DNA from: Armatimonadota bacterium | Lineage (GTDB): Bacteria; Armatimonadota; DTGP01; JAKQQT01 | Reading direction: 5' to 3' | Assembly: GCA_036504095.1 (NCBI GenBank) | Contig: DASXVS010000053.1 | Coordinates: forward strand, 51,092 to 115,091 | DNA length: 64,000 nt | In this document: positions 7,386-15,805 of the stretch, one piece after another | How positions within the stretch are numbered: position 1 is the stretch's first letter | Layout of the letters: the number at the start of each line of letters is the position of its first letter | The notes under the pieces: generated by a model | The model's input: the letters and a program-made list of their open reading frames with translations, nothing else | What the model was told of the DNA's origin: nothing | Database searches by the model: none | Position numbers and translations under genes: made by a program

Positions 7386-8887
7386 GATCCGGTTGCCTCT
7401 CTCATCAGGGTTTCGGCGGTCGTCCGGTCCACCGGGACCGCCGCTCCGAGTTCACCCTTGTGCATCACCGCGATGCGATCGCACACCCCCATCAATTCCG
7501 GTAGGTAACTGCTGACCATCAGGATGGCCTTGCCGTCCCGCGCGGATTCATCGATGAGGCGGTAGATCATCTCCTTGCTGCCTACGTCGATGCCGCGCGT
7601 AGGCTCATCCAGCAGCAAAACGTCGACCCCGTGCAGCAGCAGGCGCGCCAACGCGACCTTTTGCTGGTTGCCGCCGGACAGGTCGCGCACGGGCTGCTGG
7701 GGCCCCAGGCACCGGATGTCGAGGCGTCGGATCCACTCCGCAGCGGCCGTATTCTGTCGCCGCGGCCGGATCGTTCCCGCCGTTCCCATGCGGTGCAGGC
7801 TGCTGAGCGTTACGTTGTCGGCGATGCTCATTGGGAGCGCGAGGCCTTCCAGTTTGCGGTCTTCGCTCAGCAGGCCGGCGCCCTGCGCCCAACGGCGGGC
7901 CGGCGACGCCCATCCGATGTGAACCCCCAGCCTGATCTCACCCCGCCGGATCGCGTCCAGGCCGAACAGCGCTCGCAGGAGTTCCGTGCGGCCCGAACCG
8001 TTGAGACCCGCGATTCCCAGCACTTCCCCGCGATGCAGGACAAACCCGGCGCTTTCGGGCTTCGATACACCGGCGAGGCCCGCCACTTGCAGCAGCGGCT
8101 CGCCGAGAGGGCGGTTCGAGCGAGGATACAAGGAATCGATCTTGCGGCCGACCATCATCGTCACGATGTCGTCGGGTGTCGCGTCGCCGGTGATTCGCGT
8201 CCCTATCATTTTGCCGTCGCGCAGTACGGTCAACCGGTCGGAAACGCGCTGGATCTCGTCCATGAAATGCGAGATGTAGACGATGGCGTGCCCCTGCGAC
8301 CTCAAGATGGCGATCACATCGAAGAGCCGCTCCGCGTCTCTTTCCGACAGACTGCTGGTGGGCTCGTCGAGTACGACTACGCGGCAGCCAATCGCAACGG
8401 CGCGGGCAATTTCAGCCACCTGGCGGATGGCGATTGGCAGGCTTCGAACCGGAACGTCCGGATCGAGGTGTCCGTAGCCCAGCATATCGAGGGCTCGAAG
8501 GCAGCGGCTCTTCATCTCGCCTCGGCGGAGGACGCCAAAACGGGCGTCTTCCATGCCAAGCAGCACATTCTCGGTCACGGAAAGATGGCCGCACAGCGAC
8601 AATTCCTGGTGGATCATTGCCACGCCGCGTCGGCGGGCGTCCATCGGGTTGCGCGGGCGGAACGCTTCACCGGCGAAGGTCATCGTGCCTTCGTCCGGCC
8701 GCAGAGCGCCCGCAAGCACATACATCAAGGTGCTCTTGCCGGAGCCGTTCTCCCCAACAAGGGCGTGCACTTCCCCTTCGCGCGCCTCGAAATCCACTCC
8801 ATCGAGCGCAGTCGTAGCGCCAAACCGTTTGGTGATGCCGCGCATCGCCAGAAGGGGGGGTGAATCGGGAGTGCCGGGAGACTGCAT
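7382..8887 (-). CDS. Ribose-type ABC transporter ATPase with two nucleotide-binding domains (RbsA-like)
   Basis: 501-aa ATPase that energises the importer. The N-terminal domain has Walker A GENGSGKST and Walker B VVVLDEPTS. The C-terminal domain has a degenerate Walker A, GLNGSGRTE, but an intact signature LSGGNQQK and Walker B LLLDEPTRG. That asymmetry is the rule for RbsA/MglA/XylG proteins. It lies 65 nt downstream of the binding-protein gene and overlaps the permease gene. Confidence 0.93.
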   Translation of the reverse strand: MQSPGTPDSPPLLAMRGITKRFGATTALDGVDFEAREGEVHALVGENGSGKSTLMYVLAGALRPDEGTMTFAGEAFRPRNPMDARRRGVAMIHQELSLCGHLSVTENVLLGMEDARFGVLRRGEMKSRCLRALDMLGYGHLDPDVPVRSLPIAIRQVAEIARAVAIGCRVVVLDEPTSSLSERDAERLFDVIAILRSQGHAIVYISHFMDEIQRVSDRLTVLRDGKMIGTRITGDATPDDIVTMMVGRKIDSLYPRSNRPLGEPLLQVAGLAGVSKPESAGFVLHRGEVLGIAGLNGSGRTELLRALFGLDAIRRGEIRLGVHIGWASPARRWAQGAGLLSEDRKLEGLALPMSIADNVTLSSLHRMGTAGTIRPRRQNTAAAEWIRRLDIRCLGPQQPVRDLSGGNQQKVALARLLLHGVDVLLLDEPTRGIDVGSKEMIYRLIDESARDGKAILMVSSYLPELMGVCDRIAVMHKGELGAAVPVDRTTAETLMREATGS

Positions 8888-8952
8888 TTGAACTCAGGGT
8901 AATTGAGAGGAGGACGGGGATGGGGGCCAAAACCATCCCCGTCTGCCCGCTT

Positions 8953-9951
8953 CTAGATCCGGGGCGGCGCGAGGAGCTTCTGGATCGCCGCTGTGTCCAT
9001 ATTCTCCTTCGTCGCGAGGGTCACGCCGGTGTCGATTCGCTTCTCCACCTTCGTACCCTTCAGGCTCTGCACCAACGTCTTGACGCCCAGGTAGCCCATC
9101 TTGTACGGGTTCTGCAGCACCAGGCCATCTATCTGGCCCGCCTTCAGAGCATCGACAAGTTTCTGTGACGAGTCGAATCCCACGAACCTCACCTTGCCAG
9201 CGAAACCGCCGTCCTGCAGCACGCGCAGCATCCCGAAGGTGGTGCTCTCATTGGGGCAGAAGATGCCGTCGACGCCCACTGAGCCGTCCGGCGTCTTGTA
9301 GGGCGTCAACAGGTTTTCGCCCATCTTCTGGGCCGATTCCGTGGTCGCGCCGCCATACTGATTGGAGCTCAACACCTGAATCCCCGGCGCGGCCTTGATG
9401 GCGCTCAGGAAGCCCTCCTCGCGGTCGTGAGTGCTGGCCGAGCCCTCCTGGTAGCGCATCATAACAACCTTGCCTTTACCGCCAAGCAGCTCGATTAACT
9501 GCTTGCCGGCGATCTGGCCGCCTTTGAAGTTATCCGTGGCGACGAAACTCACGTAGTCCTGGCTTTTCAGAGCGGAATCGATAATCAGCACCGGGATGCC
9601 GCTCTTCGTGGCTTCCGCGACCGGCGTCCGAAGCGCAGTGTCGTCCAGTGGCGCGAGGACGATGCCGCTCACCTTGTTGACCACGAAGTCCTCGACGACC
9701 TTGATCTGGCTCTCCCGATCGTCTTCCTTCAACGGACCCTTCCACACGATCTCGACGCCGTCTTCCTTCGCCGCATCGGCGGCCCCGGCGTGGACCGCTT
9801 TCCAGAACTCGTGGGTGGTGCCCTTGGGGATCACCGCGATTTTGAGGGATTTCCCGGCCTCGCCGGTCGGCGGCGGGGCGGACGATTTATTGCCACACCC
9901 GGTAAGAATCGCGGCAAACAGAGCCAACCCGATCATTCGCTCGAATCTCAT
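8953..9951 (-). CDS. Ribose-type substrate-binding lipoprotein (RbsB-like)
   Basis: Periplasmic or membrane-anchored sugar-binding protein of 332 aa, first gene of the importer operon. ATG at 9951 was preferred over an upstream ATG at 9987 because a GGAGGA precedes it by 4 nt. It also gives a clean lipoprotein signal peptide ending LTGC (cysteine 19). The mature part is a periplasmic-binding-protein type 1 domain: IAVIPKGTTHEFWKAVHAGA, LAPLDDTALRTPV, then FVGFDSSQKLVDALKAGQ. The large cysteine-serine linker after the lipobox is short. The ligand is probably a monosaccharide, judged by family only. Confidence 0.9.
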   Translation of the reverse strand: MRFERMIGLALFAAILTGCGNKSSAPPPTGEAGKSLKIAVIPKGTTHEFWKAVHAGAADAAKEDGVEIVWKGPLKEDDRESQIKVVEDFVVNKVSGIVLAPLDDTALRTPVAEATKSGIPVLIIDSALKSQDYVSFVATDNFKGGQIAGKQLIELLGGKGKVVMMRYQEGSASTHDREEGFLSAIKAAPGIQVLSSNQYGGATTESAQKMGENLLTPYKTPDGSVGVDGIFCPNESTTFGMLRVLQDGGFAGKVRFVGFDSSQKLVDALKAGQIDGLVLQNPYKMGYLGVKTLVQSLKGTKVEKRIDTGVTLATKENMDTAAIQKLLAPPRI

Positions 9952-10109
9952 AGGGTCCTCCCCCGGAACGACAACCATTCCCGACAAGACGGAAATGTTG
10001 TCTGTGAAATAGCAGGCATCCGCCGCCTGAATCTATGGTGTCCCGCCTGGCGCGTCGAATGCCAAAGCGGTCCGTTCGGAACGATCCACTATGGCGCCGA
10101 CCGGACCAG

Positions 10110-10193
10110 CTACTGCCACAGCTTCCTATCGAGGCTCCGGTACTGCAACGCTTCGGCCACGTGGGCCGGCGCGATGGACGGGACGTCTGTCAT
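10110..10193 (-). pseudogene. Duplicated 3' end of comM
   Basis: The minus strand encodes 27 residues, MTDVPS then IAPAHVAEALQYRSLDRKLWQ and a stop. That is nearly identical to the C terminus of the full ComM protein encoded 0.6 kb away. The DNA at 10110-10186 matches 10689-10765 with about ten differences in the first 70 positions, aligned stop to stop. The copy lies directly after the PUR/HTH gene, which is therefore bracketed by comM 3' ends. This is what insertion or tandem duplication at the 3' end of a gene leaves behind. Confidence 0.8.
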
Positions 10194-10206
10194 ATCTGCG
10201 GCGAAC

Positions 10207-10665
10207 TCACTTCATCTGTAGTTTTCGCAGCCTGCTCTCAATATCGCGTTCCTGCCGCCCTAACATCGCTGCCACCGAACGAACGCTTTGCCCCTGCTCG
10301 TATGCGAGCCGAAGTCGCGCATCCTCAGTTTCCGTCCATGGCTCGTAGGCGCGAGAACACATTGATCGAGTATCCATTCGTCTGGGCTCACGGTTTGGTT
10401 CATCCATGCTCGCGTCAATAATGTGTGGGTCACCAAGCACGGCCATTGCGCGCGTGAGCGCCCAGCAAAGGTCGGGAGCGTGCTCTTCGAATATGAACAC
10501 ACCTCGCCGTTCCTCCTCGTCTCGGCGGGCGCGGCGCACATCCACCATTCGCAGGTAGCGCGAGCCAGTCGAAGCCTCGCGCACTTCTAGACGGTATTCG
10601 TGACTTCCCCCGCAAATCTCCGTTTCAAACAGCAATGGATTTGAATTCGGGAAAGGGCTACTCAT
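10207..10665 (-). CDS. PUR-domain (DUF3276-like) protein with C-terminal Myb/HTH-like domain
   Basis: 152-aa protein starting at ATG 10665, which a GAAGGGAG precedes by 8 nt. Residues 10-85 (LLFETEICGGSHEYRLEVRE, YLRMVDVRR, then a GVFIFEEHAPDLCWAL block) have the pattern of PUR-alpha/DUF3276 single-stranded nucleic-acid binding repeats. Residues about 105-152 (WTETEDARLRLAYEQGQSVR, AAMLGR) form a Myb-like or sigma-region-4-like HTH with a C-terminal RLRKL. Joining a PUR fold to a helix-turn-helix is uncommon to my knowledge. The gene lies between the full comM and a copy of comM's 3' end, in the same direction, so it may be co-transcribed with comM. Its function is inferred to be nucleic-acid binding. 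Confidence 0.6.
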   Translation of the reverse strand: MSSPFPNSNPLLFETEICGGSHEYRLEVREASTGSRYLRMVDVRRARRDEEERRGVFIFEEHAPDLCWALTRAMAVLGDPHIIDASMDEPNREPRRMDTRSMCSRAYEPWTETEDARLRLAYEQGQSVRSVAAMLGRQERDIESRLRKLQMK

Positions 10666-10688
10666 AAAAGTCACTCCCTTCGCGCTAT

Positions 10689-12230
10689 CTACTGCCACAA
10701 CTTCCTATCAAGGCTCCGGTATTGCAGGGCCTCAGCCACGTGGGCGGGGGCGATGTCCGGCAGGGCCTCGAGGTCCGCGATGGTACGGGCCAGTTTTAGC
10801 ACGCGGTCGTAGGCTCTTGCCGAGAGCGCCAACTGGTTGATGGCGGCGCGCAGGAGGCTCTGGGTGGCATCGTCCACAATGCAGAACTTGCGCAGGTGCT
10901 TGCTGGTCATCTGGGCGTTGGTGTAGATGCCCAGGCCGGCGAAGCGCTCGCCCTGGATATCGCGCGCCTTCTGCACGCGGACGCGAATCTCCTTGCTCGC
11001 CGGCCCCGTGCCGCCCTTCTGGACCATCTCCTCCTGCTTCAAGCGCGGGACCTCGATGTGGATATCGAGGCGGTCGAGAAGCGGACCGCTAAGCCGCTGG
11101 CGGTACTTCTGGATCTGGAACGGGTTGCATGTGCACGCGCGCATCGTGTCACCGTGGTGACCGCACGGGCACGGATTCGCCGCGCCGATGAACATAACGC
11201 GCGCCGGGTAGGCGATGCTGCCAGCGATGCGGGCTATCGTGACGACGCCGTCCTCGAGAGGTTGGCGCAGCATCTCGAGGATATCGCGGCGGAACTCCGG
11301 CAACTCGTCCAGGAACAGCAAGCCGTTGTGTGCGAGACTGACCTCACCCGGCTTGGGATACGACCCACCGCCGACCAACCCCGCGTACGAGATCGTGTGG
11401 TGCGGCGCGCGGAACGGGCGCGTTGTGAGCAAGGCGGTGTTGGATGGCAATTGGCCCGCGATAGAGTAGATCTTCGTGACTTCCAGCGCCTCGTCCAGCG
11501 TAAGGGGAGGCAGGATGGTCGGCAAGCGCCGCGCCAGCATCGTCTTGCCGGATCCCGGAGGACCAACCATCAGACAGTTGTGACCGCCCGCCGCCGCCAC
11601 CTCCAGCGCGCGCTTGGCGTGGTCCTGACCCTTCACGTCGTTGAAATCGACCTCGAAGATGGGGTCTTCCAGGTCGCTGAACGGCGACGGTCCGCTGAAC
11701 GGCTCCGCGCCGACGCCGTCGTTCAGCAGTCCGACGACCTCCGCCAGCGACTCCACCGGGTAGATCTCGACGTCTGTGACGACGGCGGCTTCATGTGCGT
11801 TCGCTGTGGGCACGATCAGGCGGCGCATGCCGGCGGTCTTTGTGCCGAGCGCGATCGGCAGCACGCCGGACACGGGACGCACGGCGCCATCGAGCGCAAG
11901 CTCACCAATGAGCACGGTGTCCTTCAGAGCGAGGCGTTCGATCTGACCGGATGCCGCCAGCAGGCCGCATGCGATGGGGAGATCCAGGCCGGGCCCTTCC
12001 TTGCGCACGTCGGCGGGCGCGAGGTTCACCGTGATACGCTTATCCGGAAACGCGAGGCCGGTATTGCGGATGGCGGAGCGCACGCGCTCGCGGGCTTCCT
12101 GGACCGCCGTGTCGGGGAGGCCGACGATGGGGAACTGGCCGGCCATGCCGCGGCCAACGTCCACTTCCACCTCAACGAGATACGCGTCTATGCCGTGAAC
12201 CGCCGCGGAGAACGCTTTCGCAAGAGCCAT
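10689..12230 (-). CDS. comM: YifB/ComM family AAA+ ATPase (Mg-chelatase-like helicase)
   Basis: Hexameric AAA+ protein that promotes branch migration during natural transformation in the family; 513 aa. The order is an N-terminal ChlI domain (GIDAYLVEVEVDVGRGMAGQ and FPIVGLPDTAVQEARERV), Walker A GPPGSGKTM, sensor/arginine region PLLDRLDIHIEV, a cysteine-rich loop NPCPCGHHGDTMRACTCNPF, and the C-terminal Mg_chelatase_C domain. ATG at 12230 was chosen because it opens the conserved ALAKAF start and has GGAG upstream; an in-frame upstream ATG at 12323 adds a poorly conserved leader. Its 3' end is duplicated at 10110-10193. Confidence 0.92.
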   Translation of the reverse strand: MALAKAFSAAVHGIDAYLVEVEVDVGRGMAGQFPIVGLPDTAVQEARERVRSAIRNTGLAFPDKRITVNLAPADVRKEGPGLDLPIACGLLAASGQIERLALKDTVLIGELALDGAVRPVSGVLPIALGTKTAGMRRLIVPTANAHEAAVVTDVEIYPVESLAEVVGLLNDGVGAEPFSGPSPFSDLEDPIFEVDFNDVKGQDHAKRALEVAAAGGHNCLMVGPPGSGKTMLARRLPTILPPLTLDEALEVTKIYSIAGQLPSNTALLTTRPFRAPHHTISYAGLVGGGSYPKPGEVSLAHNGLLFLDELPEFRRDILEMLRQPLEDGVVTIARIAGSIAYPARVMFIGAANPCPCGHHGDTMRACTCNPFQIQKYRQRLSGPLLDRLDIHIEVPRLKQEEMVQKGGTGPASKEIRVRVQKARDIQGERFAGLGIYTNAQMTSKHLRKFCIVDDATQSLLRAAINQLALSARAYDRVLKLARTIADLEALPDIAPAHVAEALQYRSLDRKLWQ

Positions 12231-12432
12231 GGGGCTGTGCTCCTTCGCCGTGCCGTCGTTATGGGAATGGTACGCCGAGGGGGTGGAAGCTGTCAAGCGA
12301 AGGGCTGGCAGCGGAGCCAACATGCCTCCGCCCGCGATGCCTCGCCACAGTCAGCGAGAGCCGGGCGGAGTATCGCCCGGATCTCTTCAATGCGCCCGGC
12401 GGACGGGCCGCCGCCATCCCGTAGGTGGTGCG

Positions 12433-13566
12433 TTAGTGGCGTATCAACTGGCGCAGTTCCGCCGGGTCCGGTGAGGTGACGAGAGCGGTTTCGTGCGTGA
12501 TCGCGCGGCGCTCCACCAGTTCGGCGAGGCTCATGTTGAACGTCTGCATCCCGAAATGCGCGCCTTCACGGATCGACTCGGAGAGGCCGGCCATCTCGAA
12601 ACCCTCAATCTGCCGTTTCACCGTCGGCGAACCGGTCATAACCTCCACGGTCGGCACCCGTCCTACCCCGCCGGCGCACGGGACCAGGCGCTGGCTGGCA
12701 ACACACAACAGACCGCCCGCAATCTGCGCCGCAATCTGCGAACGCTTCTCGGACGGAAATGCGTTCATGATGCGCTCTATCGTCTGCGGAGCGCCGCTGG
12801 TGTGAAGAGTGGTCAGCACAAGGTGCCCAACTTCGGCCGCGGTGAGGGCAACTTCGATGGTGGCCGGGTCGCGCATCTCGCCCAGCATGATCACGTCCGG
12901 GCTCTGGCGCAGAACGGAGCGCAGGGCGGTGGTGAATGAGCGGGTGTCCTGGCCGATTTCGCGCTGCTGGATCATGCTGCGTTTGTCGCGGAAAACGTAC
13001 TCGATGGGATCTTCCACGGTCACGATGTTGGCCGCGCGGGTGTTGTTGATCTCCTCGATGAGGCCCGCAAGGGTGGTGGACTTGCCGCTGCCGGTCGGCC
13101 CCGTGACGATGACCAGGCCCTGGGGCTTGCCCGCCACGTCCCTCAGGATGTGAGGCAGGTTCAACTGCTCGATCGTTCGCGGCACGAGTGGTATGATGCG
13201 CAGCGCGGCGGCAATCGTCCCCTGCTGAAGGTAGAGGTTTGCCCGCACCCGAATGAGGTTCGGGATGGTGAAGACGAGGTCAAGTTCGTCCTGCTCGCGG
13301 AGGTGGGCCAGCGCGACGTCCGCGTCAATCTGGTCGATTTCCTCCACGCGCCGTCCCGCGGCGCCCAGCTTCAGAAGGCGATCGCGGCTGGCCGTGTCGA
13401 TGATGTTGAGGGCGATCGCCTCAGTGTCTTCCGGCGTCATCGCCTGCTGCTGGGCGGCGACGATGCGCCCGTCAACGCGGATAGCGGGAGGCGCCCCGGC
13501 CTTGATGAGAAGGTCCGACGCGCGGCTTTGTATGGCTTGTTCCAGTAGGTCGTGTATGCTGCTCAA
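12433..13566 (-). CDS. pilT: Type IV pilus retraction ATPase PilT-like
   Basis: Hexameric ATPase that powers pilus retraction, twitching and DNA uptake; 377 aa. Visible motifs are Walker A GPTGSGKST (156-164), the Asp box VTVEDPIE, Walker B IMLGEMRDPAT, the His box LTTLHTSGA, and the PilT-specific C-terminal GMQTFNMSL. Relative to usual PilT there is an insertion of about 20 residues after residue 66 (GAAGRRVEEIDQIDADVALA). No other pilus assembly genes are nearby. With ComM next door, a DNA-uptake role is plausible. The start codon is TTG. Confidence 0.9.
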   Translation of the reverse strand: MSSIHDLLEQAIQSRASDLLIKAGAPPAIRVDGRIVAAQQQAMTPEDTEAIALNIIDTASRDRLLKLGAAGRRVEEIDQIDADVALAHLREQDELDLVFTIPNLIRVRANLYLQQGTIAAALRIIPLVPRTIEQLNLPHILRDVAGKPQGLVIVTGPTGSGKSTTLAGLIEEINNTRAANIVTVEDPIEYVFRDKRSMIQQREIGQDTRSFTTALRSVLRQSPDVIMLGEMRDPATIEVALTAAEVGHLVLTTLHTSGAPQTIERIMNAFPSEKRSQIAAQIAGGLLCVASQRLVPCAGGVGRVPTVEVMTGSPTVKRQIEGFEMAGLSESIREGAHFGMQTFNMSLAELVERRAITHETALVTSPDPAELRQLIRH

Positions 13567-13787
13567 TGAATTATTCCCAATCCGATAGACGAAGGAGGCC
13601 GGCGAAGTGTTGCATATGCGGTTCCAGCCTCCTTACAATTGTGGTCCGCCGGAACCGCGCGCGGCCACCGGTGTAGACAGGATGCGACCGTACGGAGCAT
13701 GGTATCCCCCGGGAGGCGGGCCGAATCGCCCATACGGTCCATCCGGCCGCCCGCGACAGGCTCTGTGCTTTCTGGAAAGGGATGATT

Positions 13788-14318
13788 ATGCGTTTGACAC
13801 GGCCCCGAATGGCGCGCTCCGCATTTGCAGCTTTCAGCGTGGTCACAACCACCCTCAGCCTCGGCATCCTCGTTCACGCTCAGGACGGCGCCGAGCCTCC
13901 GAAACCGGAGACCGCGGCGCACCGCTTCAAGAACATCAAGGTGCTGAAAAAGCTCCCGGCCGACCAACTGATGGGGAACATGCGGGTGTACGCCAGATCG
14001 CTGGGCGTCCGCTGCACATTCTGCCACGTTGAAACGGCGCCGCGACAGGGGTTCGAGCGGGATGACAAGCCGACGAAACTCACCGCGCGCAAGATGATCG
14101 CCATGACGGCCAACCTGAACAAGCGCGAGAAGGCGCTGAAGGGCAAGGTGACCTGCTATACGTGCCACCGCGGCCAGCACGAACCGGAACCCATGCCGGC
14201 CATGCCGATGAGGGATGCGCCTCCCGGTGGCCAGCGCCCGCCCGAAGCCGGTGGCCAGCGTCCACCCGAACCAGAGGGCGAGCGAAACGAACGGGCGGAG
14301 AACGGGGAGAAGGACTGA
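13788..14318 (+). CDS. Secreted dihaem c-type cytochrome of the reaction-centre cytochrome type
   Basis: 176-aa exported protein. It has a signal peptide (about 1-32, ending LVHAQ), then FKNIKVLKKLPADQLMGNM and two haem sites, CTFCH (76-80) and CYTCH (123-127). This core is that of the small CytoC_RC (photosynthetic reaction-centre cytochrome) domain proteins common in non-photosynthetic bacteria, where they carry electrons in the periplasm. The last 45 residues are proline-rich, with two copies of an 8-residue GGQRPPE-type unit. ATG 13788 rather than 13782 fits the GGAAAGG at 13774-13780. A heptamer repeat tract starts right after the stop. Confidence 0.82.
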   Translation: MRLTRPRMARSAFAAFSVVTTTLSLGILVHAQDGAEPPKPETAAHRFKNIKVLKKLPADQLMGNMRVYARSLGVRCTFCHVETAPRQGFERDDKPTKLTARKMIAMTANLNKREKALKGKVTCYTCHRGQHEPEPMPAMPMRDAPPGGQRPPEAGGQRPPEPEGERNERAENGEKD

Positions 14319-14634
14319 GCGGTGGCTGGTCGTTGGAAGTGGGAAGCTGGAGGTTAGATTTCGGGAACCCAGACTCCAGCTTCCGCCCTTAGGTGCCATG
14401 CGGGCTTCTAGTCTTCTTCCGTTTCGCCTAATGCCCAGCGTCCTCCCTCAAACCACGGCACCAGCTTGTCGGCCCGCATCGCGTTTCGCCGCAATCTCAT
14501 TCGACGCGCTCGTGTGTGGATTGGGCATAATGTAACCGGCGGTGCAGTGCGATACGCGCCCGGGTACGTCGAAGCACGGACGTTACACGGCATGCCGCGC
14601 CTTTCAGTGCCTGGCGAATGGATAGGAGAAGCAG
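14319..14634. other. Gene-free gap before the thioredoxin gene
   Basis: Holds repeat tract 2 (14328-14390). A minus-strand ORF of 30 codons at 14408-14500 (MRADKLVPWFEGGRWALGE) has no ribosome binding site that I trust. The remainder is the leader of the thioredoxin gene. No terminator with a T-run was found. Confidence 0.5.
14328..14390. repeat. Degenerate 7-nt repeat tract 2, hairpin-forming
   Basis: Heptad units such as GTGGGAA and GCTGGAG run in phase. An 11-bp perfect inverted repeat, GGAAGCTGGAG at 14342-14352 and its complement at 14374-14384, sits inside the tract. Confidence 0.7.
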
Positions 14635-15702
14635 ATGAACACAAGATCCGTGTTGGTTGTCGTAGCCGCGGCGCTCGCCACGGCCGTCCCGGTGAACGCG
14701 AAGTTGAAGGTGGGAGATGCCCCGCCGCCCATGAAGATCGCCCGTTGGGTGAAGGGCACCCCGGTAACCCAGTTTGCGAAGGGCAAGGTCTACGTGGTGG
14801 AGTTCTGGGCCACATGGTGCGGCCCGTGCCGCGTCTCCATCCCGCACATCACCGATCTCGCCAAGAAGAACAAGGCCGTCATCTTTACCGGCGTGGACAT
14901 CTGGGAGCGCGAGAAGGGCGCCGTTCGCGTGGCGAACGTAACCAAGTTCGTCAAGGACATGGGCCCGAAGATGGGTTACAACGTTGCGATGGAGGATGAC
15001 GCGGGCACCATGGCCAAGACCTGGATGACCGCGGCGGGCCAGAACGGCATCCCCACGGCGTTCGTGATCGGCAAGAACGGACGCATCCAGTGGATCGGGC
15101 ACCCGATGGAGCTGGACAACGTCCTCGGTCCCGTCCAGAAAGGTACGTTTGACGCCAAGGCGGCCGCCGCACTGCGCGAAAAGGCCGAGGCGGAGCAGGC
15201 AGCCAGGGGCAAGATGCTGGAACCGATCTCCAAGGCCGTTCAGGCGAACGATTTCAAGACGGCCGTCGCCGAAATGGACAAGCTGTTCGCCGCGCAGCCG
15301 GATATGGAAAAGCAGCTCGCCGGCGCGAAATATCAGTTCCTTTTCAAGGTTGATGAGAAGGCCGCGTTCGATTACGGAAAGCAGCTCACCGAGGGAATCT
15401 ACAAGGACGATGCGATGCAGTTGAACGCCCTCGCATGGCTCGCGCTCGACGATCAGCGCGGCCCGAAGGTCAAGGACTACCCCACCATCATCGCCATGGC
15501 CGAGCGCGCGAACACCGTCACGAACGGCAAGAACCCCAACGTTCTGGACACCCTCGCTTCGGCGTACGCCAAGAGCGGAGATGCGGACAAGGCGATTGCC
15601 ACGCAGGAACTGGCGGTGGCGAATCTGGACAAGAGCGCTTCGGAAGTGATGAAGAAGCAGTTTGCTGATCACCTCGCGGCATACAAGGCGAAAAAAGCCT
15701 AG
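14635..15702 (+). CDS. Exported TlpA/thioredoxin-family protein with helical C-terminal half
   Basis: 355-aa protein with a short signal peptide (about 1-20, ending VNA). The thioredoxin domain covers about 22-165, with WATWCGPC (active-site cysteines 62 and 65) and a cis-proline region GIPTAFVIG. The C-terminal 190 residues are helical and TPR-like (LDTLASAYAKSGDADKAIATQ), a layout seen in AhpC/TlpA-TPR proteins. It probably reduces disulfides or assists cytochrome c maturation outside the cytoplasm. The neighbouring cytochrome gene (ending 317 nt upstream) fits that role. AGGAGAAG precedes the ATG. Confidence 0.85.
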   Translation: MNTRSVLVVVAAALATAVPVNAKLKVGDAPPPMKIARWVKGTPVTQFAKGKVYVVEFWATWCGPCRVSIPHITDLAKKNKAVIFTGVDIWEREKGAVRVANVTKFVKDMGPKMGYNVAMEDDAGTMAKTWMTAAGQNGIPTAFVIGKNGRIQWIGHPMELDNVLGPVQKGTFDAKAAAALREKAEAEQAARGKMLEPISKAVQANDFKTAVAEMDKLFAAQPDMEKQLAGAKYQFLFKVDEKAAFDYGKQLTEGIYKDDAMQLNALAWLALDDQRGPKVKDYPTIIAMAERANTVTNGKNPNVLDTLASAYAKSGDADKAIATQELAVANLDKSASEVMKKQFADHLAAYKAKKA

Positions 15703-15728
15703 CGATGCGGTTAGCGAATAGACACAAC

Positions 15729-15760
15729 GGGCGCCGCATCCGCACCGGAGCGCGGCGCCC
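15729..15760. terminator. Possible terminator hairpin after the thioredoxin gene
   Basis: GGGCGCCGC at 15729-15737 pairs with GCGGCGCCC at 15752-15760 around a 14-nt loop. No T-run follows, so termination is uncertain. Confidence 0.35.
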
Positions 15761-15805
15761 TCCGGCGCGCCTGCCCTCGAGAACCCGCCGCCCCCGGAGC
15801 GTTTC

